Of a stretch of 64,000 bases of DNA, positions 34,853-45,894 are shown in pieces; position 1 is the stretch's first letter, and each line of letters begins with the position of its first letter. The notes under the pieces were generated by a model that saw nothing but the letters and a program-made list of their open reading frames with translations, ran no database searches and was not told where the DNA came from. The translations under genes and the position numbers were made by a program. Origin of the DNA: Isoetes taiwanensis (Eukaryota > Streptophyta > Lycopodiopsida > Isoetales > Isoetaceae); NCBI GenBank assembly GCA_021234155.1, contig JAJEKV010000030.1, positions 2,565,842-2,629,841 of the forward strand, written 5' to 3'.

Positions 34853-37462
34853 ACATATTTACATCTAGACTTACACTATATATGCATATAAATACAAAAC
34901 TATAGTTCCGTTCAAGATGTAAACGTTTCCCACATATCCATCAAGGGTAAAACCCAAGCCACAGCACAAGGTAACCTTTATTTGGTTGGAATTATGATCA
35001 CATATAGCAAAAAAAAAAATAGATGTATAAAGAATATTTCACAATAATTTCTCAGTCTAGTTAATTTCAAGATGTAACAAATCAGATAGCAATCTTAAGA
35101 ATGTATAAAGTTTTTCATTTAATTTTCAAGTAGTAATCAGTACAAAATATAGAGTAGAAAAGATGAGAGTATACTTGCCATCTTGTATAAAACACATTTG
35201 TCTACATATCTTATTTGTGTCACTGTCAAAATGCAACTTGTTCCATCTCTTACGGATCCAGCTATTCCAATTCCACGTTAACGCCAACTCTATCAGCAAA
35301 ATGGAGACAATTAGAGGAGAGAACCCGTACCTGCAGCCAATCAATACACAATTAGCGTGAAAACGGTAAATGTGCAAGGGCCAAAAGGTACATTGGGTCT
35401 CTCAGTTTATCACTGATCACCAATTGTATCCTTTTGCCCTGAGGTGACATTAACAAGAAAAAAGAAACCGGAATACTATTTTAAACTTCCCTTATGATCT
35501 CAAGCATTACCATTAGGACGAGAACTAATTTCTTAGTTCCAAATCTAGCTGGTAACCTTGATAATCATTGTCAATTTCATAGTCAATGTCTTAACATAGC
35601 ATAATATTTTAAACTTTTGGTCATAGAATATGTAAATCATAAATTTCAGCATATTTCCCTTTATTTTAAACCTTAAAAGCGTATCTATCCATAAGGCAAT
35701 ACATTTCTTCCATAAAGGATATGGTCTTAGGATTTCCTTCTTATCTAGATACCTTATTTCTAAAATCATCTTAGATGCGAAAATAGATCCAGTGTAAAAT
35801 TTAAGCAATCAAAATTCTTATCCCACCAGTATAAGTCCTTTTCTAGAATCAGATATAATGCTAGAGAAAACAAATGGAATCATCAAAAAGTAACCTGATT
35901 TTTGCACTCCAAGTTTTTGCATATGCCTTAGGTCACTTGATATTGTGGCCTCCAAATATATAAGATCCATTATCTGATCTTTGGCTGCTTATAAATCTTG
36001 GGAACCACAACCACTGTTTTTGAAAGAGAACAAATCCATTTCTAGCAGGAGCCTGGATTAGAATCCTGTTATTTTACACTCTATTCAAATCCAAAATTTT
36101 ATAGCCAGGAAACTAACACTGCATATTGCAACACGATTTAAAAGCATGCAGCCAGCCATACCTGGTCATTATGTATTTGGAATGGGAACCAGCATGTAAC
36201 TAGAACTTAATGTGCAGACTTCAAATGTTCGTGCATAGCTATAACAGCTTAGAAGACTCCAAATCCGAACAGAGCTCTTAAGATCTTATAAGCTCAGCCT
36301 TATAACTGCAATTTCTGTTATAATGCAAGTCTACGATAGCCCTAAACCATGTGAATATCGTTTACTCCTTTCCAAGCAGAAGCAACGACAAACATATTTT
36401 TACCTTGCCTTCCCATCAAAAATCACAGTTAAAAATCGGCTATTGACCCAATGATTCTGGAACAACCGCTTAAGGTAAAAAACCTCTGCATTTTTACTGC
36501 TATAAGCTAGAGCAGAACAGGCAAGAAACCTTGTAGCATAGGTCGAAATCATCCTTAAAGGGCAGAACAACCTTCTATTGTTGTTGTTTACAGAAAGTAC
36601 AAAAGCCAAGGCTTACCACGATTTTTTCTTCAGATCATGCACAAGCGGCTACTGGCATATCTATTTTAGCAGAACCGCCATAACTAAGCATACTGATCGT
36701 GAATGGCCATAGGATCTATGTGAACAACCATGGTATCACAGAAGCGGCCATTTGGGCGCCATACTTCAGGGCCACGATTGCCATGTGCATTTTCCAAGCA
36801 AATCCAAATGCATTAACATGGTCTTAAAAAATACTTTTAGAAATTAGACCATGATGGATATAGCATACCTTATACAAAGCCACAATTGGCCCTATTCATC
36901 CCAATCGGCATCATCGTAAGCATCTCTTATCAAATAACCTTTTCCGTACTTTTGCAAAACAAGGTACTATAAAAGGAAACTTCTCGAAGCATATAAAGTG
37001 TTCAAAAGGCTTTTGCCCTTTGCCAAAATAAGACTTTTTGCAAATAATTTATTCAAAGGAAAAGCACCCACAAATCGTAATATTATTTTTATGGTGTCCA
37101 TAAGTCCAACTTAGAAATAACAAACATGGTTAAAAACTTTGCCCTTTATGAAGTATTGTTGAAATTTCATCATTTTCAATATATGCATGGTTCTCCCATT
37201 ACTCCATTACTTGAAGTCATTGTCACTATTGAGCTAGCACACAATTTTGTATTTCTCAAACATTTGAATGCCCCAATCAACAACTACATATATTCCCATG
37301 TCAAGGTTTTCCATATTGAGCACAAATAGATAAATTTTGACTTTTCCCATCACTAGAAGATCAAAATCATATTTCAAATATTTTCAAGGCTTTTTAGAAG
37401 TTTTCTTAATGCTTATATGCATACATGCTTTCTGAAATATGAGAAGACTCGAAAAAATATTC

Positions 37463-37544
37463 CCTTCTTTTCTTCTTCCTTCTCTTTTCTTCTTCTTCTT
37501 CTTCTTCTTCTTCTTCTTCTTCTTCTTCTTCTTTCTTCTTTCTT

Positions 37545-37575
<31 letters not shown>

Positions 37576-37688
37576 TTTCTTCTTCTTCTTCTTCTTCTTC
37601 TTCTCTTCTTTCTTCTTCTTCTTCTTCTTCTTCTTCTTCTTCTTCTTCTTCTTCTTCTTCTTCTTCTTCTTCTTCTTCTTCTTCTTCT
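37463..37688. repeat. TTC microsatellite, ~225 bp
   Basis: TTC run with several TTTC and TTATTTC interruptions. It marks the start of the fourth, partly deleted unit. Confidence 0.95.
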
Positions 37689-38060
37689 AACGTTGATGAT
37701 TCCAATGTCACGGAAAAAAAAAAATTAATTAGTCGGAGATTGTTACTTTTTACACTAACAATGCAATGAAAGTCTAATTTATATTATGCCATGCAATTTG
37801 AAAGTCCACTTTTGGGTGACCTAATGAAAAAGAAAAGAATACTATTTTAAACCCTTATGATCTCCCCAACCAATTTCCCGTTCCAAATGGGGCGGAACCT
37901 TTCATTGTTTTTTTTCGTAACCCCATAATATTTTAAACTTTTGGTCATATGATAGTAACGAAAAAGTCAGTACGGACTTTATTTTTTTCCTTCTATTCAT
38001 CGAAAGTAAAATAAAGGATATGGTCTTTTTTCTGGTTTTCTAGAAACCGATTTTAGGATG

Positions 38061-39596
38061 GGGTTAGCCCATGTTTGGCAAAAAGCATTTGCCCATCCTA
38101 ATTGCTTTGCAACAAAAGAAAGAAAAAAAAAGGACCATTGATTCTAACCATTGAATGAAAGACAAAAAATGTGGTTCGTAATATCGCAGTAGAACCGGCA
38201 TTCAATGCCCGATTGAACCATACGTAATAGAATAGATTTTTTAGCGTCCGAGACCGAGGAAGTAGAAGAAACAGACAAAATTAGAAATGAAGGGCGGAAA
38301 CGAAAACACGCTAGAAGGGAGAAGCATCAGATCTTGAGGCACGCCATCATTTCCTTAAAATAGAAGCTCATCTCATCTTACTCGCCAGCTTTAAAGACCT
38401 TCCAATTGTCTCTGGCAGAATTTTCCCCTGCATATATGAACCTTTTGCAAAAGCAACCCTATTCAAAGAGCCTGTGGTAATTTTAACCAAAACAAGATTC
38501 TAACGATCAATGGGTTGCCCTTTAGAGGAGCCATTGAGCGATGCACAATTACATACTATTGTGATACCGGACTAGCTGGCAAAAAGCATCTAAGTGCAAG
38601 TTCCGTTTCCCCATAAACCTTGTAGCACGGGCAAGTAGAGCTGCCAATGCTTCTTCAACCTTAATGATCCATGATGGTTTATTAATTGACAAGCAATGCC
38701 AAATCAAATCGATACAAAAGACCCGAATGAAAAGACGAACATCAATATCATGGAATTTGAACACCCATCAAGAAGAACAGAGTAAAAGAGGCACGATTTT
38801 TAAGCCCCATCAAAAATTTTGGATTTGCGCTTTATGAAGATTGTTGATTTGGTGGGTTTTAGTGCATGGCACATCATACAGGCTTCAAATATCGATTTCA
38901 TGCCTCTAAGTTGGCTAATAGACTCAATTTGTTGCTTAAAAAGCGTGGGCACATCATTCATCCTATAATAGCATGGGAAATAGCAGGCAAAAAAAGAGTT
39001 TAGAGGCCGTTTTTAGACCCATCAAGCGTGAACAAACCTTTTAGATGTCCGATCCGAGGCCAAATTTATGGATTTCTAGGCATAGGTCATCATCATTCGA
39101 CCCAAGCAGATGGATAAAGCCCTTTAAAATTCAAGCAAATTGTTTACTTCATATCTTTTTCTTCCGTCTAAGTAAGCCCCGAATCTAAAATCAGAGCTTG
39201 AAACCTATATCATAAGTCTCCACAACTCTCGCTTTCTTACTATAATATTCAACAGGTAGATAGTCTTCGCTCATCCCTAAAACATATCTCAATGGAGAAT
39301 TGAAGCAATCATCCCTAAATCGCCACAAGAAGCCGGTCCCTTTTTTTTTGAGCCCCACATCTTGCCCTCGCCCATGCCGGCCATCCCAAACAATCTCTAC
39401 AAAAGAAAGAAAAAAAGGACCATTAATTCTCACCGTTAAACATCCCAAATGAATCTTGGCCGTCTAAGTGTCACTGAGTCTCACAAAACCCTAAAAAAGC
39501 ACAAGCAATCGCAACCGCCTATATAGAATTTTTTATGGCATATTATACTTAAAATAAATCAAGGCCTTTTAAACGTCACTCCACCCTCCAACAAGA
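38061..39596. other. No recognised gene; a ~45-bp duplicated segment
   Basis: ACAAAAGAAAGAAAAAAA followed by GGACCATT is present near 38110-38150 and 39402-39440, about 1.3 kb apart, and continues with similar ATTCT(A/C)ACC(A/G)TT strings. The frames at 38549-38764 and 39191-39448 (-) show no family signature. Confidence 0.35.
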
Positions 39597-39810
39597 GGGT
39601 TGCCCCCTACGGGCCGAGCGCCTTATTTAACAACCACCGTCATGTTTGAACCAGCATGAAATTTAAAAAACTCCGTGTATTTTTTCTCTCAATGTGGTTT
39701 TAACATGACACTCACTCAAAAATTCGTTAAGTCCACAAAAACCTCATGTATTTTTTTTTGTTCAAACATGACAGTGGTTGTTAAATACCACGATCGCCTA
39801 CGGGCAACCC
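39597..39810. mobile_element. 214-bp MITE with ~55-bp inverted ends
   Basis: The left end starts GGGTTGCCCCCTACGGGC and the right end, reverse complemented, GGGTTGCCCGTAGGCG. Both continue to TATTTAACAACCAC and then GTCATGTTTGAAC. The centre is A/T-rich. No coding capacity and no certain target-site duplication. Confidence 0.7.
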
Positions 39811-40415
39811 AAAAAACTAACAAGGAAGTGTCATTGGGAAACATATAAAAATCCGGTATGTATTTTATATTAGGTTAAAAAGTATTTCGAACCCAGACCA
39901 TTTTTTTTGGTGCAGCCAACATTCCACGTAGTAGGTCGTGCTAGCTAGCATAGGAAGAGCTCCGGTGATGGCACCCTTGTTTCCATTTCCTAGAACCTGC
40001 ATTGCTTGGCCGTCTCCCTATCACGTCTTCTGGCCCCATTTCATAGTCCAGTTTACGCCATTTGATCCCTTTACATCCCATTTCCTGTGTGTTTTTTAAA
40101 TCTGTTAAACACATAATCTTCATTTCCGAGGAAGGAACTACAGATTTCATCGCCGAGTCTGGATTGCCGGTATTTCTGCGAGTTTAAAGAATCCTTGGTT
40201 TCACTCAGGTCTGTCGCTAAGTTTTTGTTGACATCATTTCTGGTTCCTTTTTCCGTTATGAAATCCGTGATCATCAGCTTAGCAAGTTGTTTGAAATGGT
40301 TTTGAAATTTTCTGCAATTTTTAGTTACTAATTGAAAGCTATTCGGATGATTCTTATTGTTCTACCTAGGTTCAGCTACAAGATTGATTTTGGTGTCATG
40401 TCTTGCATTTTTGCA

Positions 40416-41808
40416 ATGCTAAAGAAATGGCGAAACCAAAGGGCAAACGTGCAAAAGCCAGATGAGGAGAGCCCAACCATTGCAACCATGTGGAAGCTCA
40501 ATGAGGTGTTAATACATTTGTGTTTTTCTTTCCTTAACCCAACCGTCCTAGAGATTGCCAAGTTCATGACCATAAAATATTTTCAAAGCAAGTAAGTGCA
40601 TTTTATGGAGATAATGAACAGTCTTTTCTAGAGCTGAATACGCTGCTGTACAGTTGCTAATTAGCTTGGACCTGAAGTGTAGATTTTTCAGCATACCTCG
40701 AAATTTCTGGATATCTAAGTCCTAGCTCAATGATCTGCTGTTACCATGCACCATTTCTGGGACCAAGGAAAACTTAATAATTTTCATTAGCTATTTGTCT
40801 TAGAATGTATATATAGAAGCGTCTATACATCCTCACTTATTAGGCCAATATAGCTAGTAAAGTTTCATGAAAACCTGCTGGAAAAAGGATCTGATCCACA
40901 TTTAAGGATTATATCAAATTGCTATTATTTTCCTTGTGTAGTAAAAACTCCTTATCTTTGATTATTTATCTATTTTGATTCAGGAGCTGGAACTGCTTGG
41001 AAAGAAGGAAAACTTCTTGGAAACTAAAATCTCTGAGGAGCTTGCAAAAGCAAGATATTTCATGAAAGAGAAAAACAAAAGAGGTAAAATTCTAGGGGAA
41101 AAGGCTATCTCGAAATGTTTTTGCTCATAATTTTATGGTAATTGGCACAGCCGCCATGACTTGCCTCAAAAGGAAAAAGCGATATGAGGCACAAATTTTG
41201 CAGCTTAGGAATCACCAGTCGCATATAGAGGGACAGGTTTGTCTTTAAGATTTGATGTATGTTCAGATTTTAGAATAACAATGTTTTGGCAGGTGAGTAT
41301 GCTCGATCAAGCAACTGCTACAACAGAGACAGTTGTTGTGTTGAAGAAAGCAGCAACAGAAGTGGATAGAATACTTAAACAAACATGTGAAGTTTCTTAT
41401 GGAAATAGTGAAATTGATTTGGTTGTTGATATCTTGTTTCTTATATTAGCTTTGTCCAATCATGCAGCAACATCACTGATGTTGACAATACCATGGATGA
41501 AATCAATGGCCATATGGAGGGCATGACAACGATTCAAGAGGCCTGCACACTTCTAGACATTGATGAGGTACTTCAAATGAGAGAAAATCCGATGTTGTAG
41601 TCTTTATGGGATTATACAATAATCTTATGTTTGTTGTTTGGTCTATTAGGATGAAGTGGAGGCTGAATTTAAAGAGTTGGAACTAAAAGCACAAATGCTT
41701 GAGCCGGTTGCAACACCCCTACAGCAAACCCCCCAGCAAAACAGGTTTGAACGAAATGCTGAAGAAGAACAGGCTGAATTGGTACTAAAGGAAGAAATGG
41801 CAGCATAA
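40416..41808 (+). pseudogene. SNF7/VPS32 (CHMP4-type) ESCRT-III gene, probably broken at exon 4/5
   Basis: The six-exon model follows plant SNF7 proteins, membrane-remodelling filament subunits of the ESCRT-III complex. Exon 1 (40416-40505) starts MLKKWRNQRANVQ and ends TMWKLNE. Exon 2 (40984-41083) has ELELLGKKENFLETKISEEL. Exon 3 (41151-41236) has AAMTCLKRKKRYEAQILQL. Exon 4 starts at 41293 with VSMLDQATATTETV. Exon 5 (41468-41567) has NITDVDNTMDEINGHMEGM. Exon 6 (41650-41808) ends EEEQAELVLKEEMAA-stop. All introns are GT-AG. Family spacing puts the exon 4 end at 41384 (joining to KQTNITDVD), but the nearest GT is two bases further, so normal splicing shifts the frame. A captured or decayed copy is more likely than a working gene. 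Confidence 0.65.
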
Positions 41809-41979
41809 TGATAAAAAAGCATTGTGCTTCCCAGTTCTCACGGTAATTGTCTTATTTCATAAAATTCAATAAGTAAAATGGCAATATAAAAGTGCCTTTC
41901 ACTTTTACATGATTTTCACCATACTTGTGTTAAGGGAAAAACACCTATCTTGCTCAACAACTTTCAACAAGGAGAAGAT

Positions 41980-42800
41980 GATTCTAAGGGCTTTTTGGGT
42001 TGGAAAACTATCTCTTTTGGAGGCTTTTTTGGATCATCGGTTGCCAAAACTTTCCTTTGCTTTTGCCTAGTAAATCTCTGCAGCCATGCATTCGTTAAGC
42101 AACAACTTTTTCTTCACAAGCACACGAGGGCATATATTTTAACCAAGCCATAAAGGCAGAAGTTTGAAAACACTTGAAGGGCATTTCATCAATTTACATA
42201 AGAGTTGACCAAGTGAAACCATAGAAATGCAATGGCATTTGGTGAAATAAGCCTTGGAGTTCTCCCTTGAAATTTTTCATTGGAAATATGGAAATGTAAG
42301 GGCATTTGGTGAAATAAATCTTGTAGTTTTCGCCTTTAAAACTATTGATTGGAATTTTTTTTGATCATGGTATCATAGCATACTTGAGGGAATGAAGTTA
42401 ATATAAACTGAATTGAATTGATTTTGGTTGTCCATGGAGACTAGATGGTTTATGGGACCAAAACAAACAAATAAAGAACAAACGGGCATAGTGCTAAACA
42501 AACAAATAAAGACAAACAAATAAAGGATACCGGTATATTATCGTAGGATTATAAAGCTTTTGTTCTCAAGGGTTTTCCGAGGAAAAACCTTAGTAGTAAT
42601 AAGCTTGATCATAAAGTGTCAGTATAATAATCAAGAGCCCTATGGAGCCGGCATGTCTAGTACCTCTTAAAATAGAAGATTCCAGTATCCATATAGAAGT
42701 TGTATTCATCATCACATATAGCCACCATGTCATTCTCCTTCCAAACCTAACCCTCTATGTCATTCTCCGTTTACACATCAATTATGCCTTTGATGACCTT
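41980..42800. repeat. 821-bp direct repeat, copy 1
   Basis: It starts GATTCTAAGGG(C)TTTTTGGG and ends CCTTTGATGACCTT. Copy 2 at 43999-44820 is of nearly equal length and highly similar. It contains AAACAAACAAATAAAG subrepeats, a hairpin-motif copy (42561-42600) and TGGTATCATAGC at 42368-42379, an 11/12 match to the tRNA-Met primer-binding site common in plant LTR elements. Because the similarity runs through that site on both sides, these are duplicated segments of an element rather than an LTR pair. Confidence 0.8.
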
Positions 42801-42866
42801 CTTTATTGCTCTGCTGCACTTATACTCTAAGCGGGATATGGCACTTGCTTTTATAGGGTATCAAAA

Positions 42867-42912
42867 AATACTCCCCATATAAGAAATTATTTATTTTCAA
42901 TCTATGAAGCAT
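42867..42912. repeat. Inverted partner of the 46-bp repeat at 4325-4370
   Basis: It reads AATACTCCCCATATAAG through TCTATGAAGCAT, the reverse complement of 4325-4370 with few changes. Confidence 0.65.
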
Positions 42913-43825
42913 GGCCATCCTTCCTCAACAGCCTTGCTCAATAGTTCAAGAGACTCACATTCAAGAATAGGCACTACTTATTTCCTTCGCCACTTATTTG
43001 CTCCATCTTGTCCGAAGTAGAAAACATCAATGCCTGTAAAGGCTGAGGTGCATGCTTAGTTCTGAGCAGTGGAAGTCCTCCTTTGAGCCATTTTTCTCGT
43101 GCGTGGACCATCGGTAGGCATCTCCAAACAATGTTTTAGGGACATCATCATTTTCCATCCTCTCTGAAATAATGAAATTAAAATTCTTGTACCTTATTCT
43201 CTATTCTTTGAAAACCACCTCCCCTTAATTGTTTAATGTATTTTTTGCCACCGCACGCGTGGACTAGCCCTCTATTTGAAGACGCTTTTTTTTGTTGTCT
43301 GTGGCACGCGTGATTAACGCCCACTTTTGGGAGGTTTGTTTTTTCACATTTGTTTGAGTGTTGATGATGTGCGGTGTTGTGTTGACATGCGGCTGCCAGC
43401 CTTCTCCATTCGTGGGTCTTTGGGAGCTTAATTTTCAGCCTTACATTTGTCCAAACCCTCACCAAGGTTTATCACTAGGTTTTTCCCTAAAGGGCGTGGT
43501 TTTTAAATCCCGGTGATACGCCGGCAGGGTACACAAACTAAACATCGGTCCAAGTTGCATAATTCGACATTCCCTTTATTTTTCTTCAGGTAGTTCGATG
43601 TGTGCGACTACCCACTATCCACTATTGTAGAAATTATGTCGAGATGAATGAGAAGCCTATCTATAATGGGGCTCGTGATGCTAGCTAGACTTTTTCATTC
43701 ATCTCAACAGACTACCCAAAAAATGAAAAACATAGGGAATATTCAATTATAACACCTAGACCCCAAATGAAATTGTGTGCTGCTGTGATGTTGTCTAGTG
43801 TACCGTCGAGTTTATCGTCGAGATT

Positions 43826-43870
43826 AAAAAAACCTCGCCGCTTTGGGTTTTTGAGGAAAACCCTAGTGAT
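43826..43870. repeat. Hairpin-motif copy related to 4708-4750
   Basis: It has AAAAAAACCTCGCCGCTTTGG-like flanks, then GGGTTTTT-GAG-GAAAACCC and TAGTGAT. The flanks upstream (GTCGAG twice, GACTACCC near 43710) also resemble 4636-4705, so the similarity is longer than the hairpin alone. Confidence 0.55.
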
Positions 43871-43998
43871 AAAATCTTGGCAAGGCACTTGGACAACGAA
43901 AGTTGCTACATCGCTTCCCAAAAAACCCACGCCCGTAGAAGAATACCAAGTCACGATCACCCATGGACCCGCATGACATCACCAATAGATTCTAAGTC

Positions 43999-44820
43999 GA
44001 TTCTAAGGGTTTTTGGGTTGGAAAACTATCCCTTTTGGAGGCTTTTCTTGGATCATTGGTTGCCAAAACTTTCCTTTGCTTTGCCTAGTAAATCTCCGCA
44101 GCCATGCATTTGTTAAGCAACAACTTTTTTCTTCACAAGCACACGACAGCATATATTTTAACCAAGCCATAAAGGCAGAAGTTTGAAAACACTTGAAGGG
44201 CATTTCATCAATTTACATAAGAGTTGGCCAAGTGAAACCATGGAAATGCAATGGCATTTGGTGAAATAAGCCTTGGAGTTCTCCCCTTAAAATTTTTCAT
44301 TGGAAATATGGAAATGTAAGGGCATTTGGTGAAATAAATCTTGTAGTTTCTCGCCCTAAAGCTATTGATTGGATTTTTTTGATAGTGGTATCATAGCACA
44401 CTTGGAGGGAATGAAGTTAATATAAACTGAATTGAATTGATTTTGGCTGTCCATGGAGACCGGATGGTTTATGGGACCCAAACAAACAAATAAAGAACAG
44501 CCGGCATATTGCTAAACAAACAAATAAAGGACAGCTGGGATATTACTGTCTAGGATTACAAAGCTCTGCCCCGAAGGGTTTTTCGAGGAAAAATCTTAGC
44601 AGTAATAAGCTTGCTGATAAATTGTATGCCATACATGTCAGTATAATAATCAAGAACATGGAGCCAGCATGTCTAGTTAGTACCTCTTAAAATAGAAGAT
44701 TCCAGTATCCATATAGAAGTCGTATTCATCATCACATATAGCCACTATGTCATTCTCCTTCCAAACCTAACCCTCTATGCCATTCTCCGTTTACACATCA
44801 ATTATGCCTTTGATGACCTT
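43999..44820. repeat. 821-bp direct repeat, copy 2
   Basis: It parallels copy 1 from GATTCTAAGGG to CCTTTGATGACCTT, with a second hairpin-motif copy at 44561-44610 and TGGTATCATAGC at 44386-44397. Divergence from copy 1 is modest and consists of scattered substitutions and 1-8 bp indels. After 44820 the sequence turns into the flank of the NLP fragment. Confidence 0.8.
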
Positions 44821-45113
44821 TCCTATTTTGTGCAAGGTTCACGATGGAATTTCAGAAACTAAGAACTCATGGACCGAACATGTGTCTATCATTCTGAGGC
44901 ACTGTCACTACATGTGAACTTATGAGTTTAATAAATTATCACTACTATGCAACCAAGTTATCTGGAAAGCCAATTGAGACCATCCCTCAGAAATAACAAC
45001 ACGTGAGATGGTCAAACTGAGCATTCACAAAACAATTTTTAAAGATTGTAGAAGCTAATCTAAAATGGTAAAGAAGAAATTCAAAATTTTTGCAAGCTTA
45101 AGTAACATATCAC
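44821..45113. other. Flank of the NLP fragment; probable intron remnant
   Basis: On the - strand this follows the donor site at 45113 (CG|GTGATATG) of the RWP-RK exon, so at least part of it may be intron sequence captured with the exon. No further NLP exon is seen before repeat copy 2. Confidence 0.35.
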
Positions 45114-45880
45114 CGATGCTCCTTGCTGCATTTTTCAGACTTCCAGCAAGATACTTTTGAAGCACACCCAATCCGATAGTCTTCTCAGCAGTATTTCTTT
45201 TCTTCTCTGTCCTTTTTCTTTAATGTAATCTGAGCTGATACTATTATCCACGCCTGTAGAGAAGGATTCTGAATGCCGCAACTGTATCCGATCTTGTTGG
45301 CTTTCTTGCTCCATTTCAAGATTTCGAGTGGATTGATCTGACTGGGCTAGATGAGGACTCGTCATGTGACATTGCATGTTCTTGATTCAGCACGCCAGGA
45401 GATACATGAAACACATTCAGTTCTGCCCATTTCAAGGCTTCATCAGACATTCTGGTTGAATGATAACTTGCGCTCAAATCTTTTGACTCGTCCATGAGTT
45501 CTTCTTTCGCCACCGTTCTCAAGCTTTTACATGCTGTTGCATGGCGAGAGAGAGTGCATTCAAGAGCAAATGCTGTGAATTTAAATTAGTCCAAGTAGGT
45601 TAAAAAAAACTCTAGGACATAATTTTCATTGCCAGTGTATATGCTCCTCAGCCTGATTGCAAGCCTTGCATAATGTCCAAGGGGGTATTCTCTTTTACTG
45701 TAACATCTCGTATCATTTACAAAAAAAGGCTGGTTTGATAAAAAAAGCCTTTCCAACAATACCTTGCCCAGTTTCCAAACTGTGCTCTTCACATGCTTGA
45801 CGAAAACCATAAATCTTTCCATCAGATACATGACAAGGTGCATATTTTGTAAATAACCTGGGCTATCTTTCATGACAAGC
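45114..45880 (-). pseudogene. NIN-like protein (NLP) fragment: GAF-like part to start of RWP-RK
   Basis: NLPs are plant nitrate-responsive transcription factors with an N-terminal GAF-like region and a DNA-binding RWP-RK domain. Reading down from 45880: VSDGKIYGFRQACEEHSLE and TGQGIVGKAF; then, after a frameshift in a T run near 45730, SKREYPLGHYAR directly followed by AIRLRSIYTGNENYVLEFF, so a short piece between them is missing. Next come ACKSLRTVAKEEL and a Ser-rich linker (45320-45572). At 45186-45114 the first part of RWP-RK, EKTIGLGVLQKYLAGSLKNA, ends at a donor inside the domain. The DNA-contacting RWPSRK part is absent. At least three frame breaks are present. Confidence 0.7.
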
Positions 45881-45894
45881 TGTAGAAGCCAAAC

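Larger units (their letters stand above)
29390..38060. repeat. Four diverged tandem units of ~2.6-2.8 kb
   Basis: Units start with the TTC tracts at 29390, 32188, 34751 and 37463. After the tract, units 1 and 2 share ATGTTCT(C/T)ACAAAGACTA, CCAATATCTACCCTGG and GGCCACATCAGGTACTCCTAC; unit 3 has a weaker version. A second block shares GGTTACCTGCACCCAAACAA and AATGCATAAGTTAGCA in units 1 and 2, about 670 bp from the tract in both, and GTACCTGCAGCCAATCAA in unit 3. Units 3 and 4 share AATACTATTTTAAAC and AAGGATATGGTCTT. No long ORF is conserved. On the - strand the second block ends in CAG|GTA, like a donor site. Confidence 0.65.
42801..43998. other. Spacer between the 821-bp repeats; no recognised gene
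   Basis: The spacer contains the 46-bp inverted partner of 4325-4370 (42867-42912), a region with two CACGCGTG-type sites near 43254 and 43303, and hairpin-motif copy 43826-43870 within a stretch (43710-43870) related to 4630-4760. The - strand frame 43178-43465 (95 codons) has no family signature. Confidence 0.4.

Noticed and set aside
29312-37728. Poly-Ser, poly-Leu, poly-Phe, poly-Lys and poly-Glu frames
   Set aside because: They are translations of TTC microsatellites in different frames.
43178-43465. 95-codon - strand frame in the spacer between the 821-bp repeats as a gene
   Set aside because: It has several Cys and His but no regular zinc-finger spacing, no family signature and no splice or promoter support.
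41980-44820. The 821-bp repeats as an LTR pair of one retrotransposon
   Set aside because: They lack TG...CA ends, a primer-binding site follows neither copy but lies inside both, no polypurine tract precedes copy 2, and the 1.2-kb spacer has no retroelement coding.
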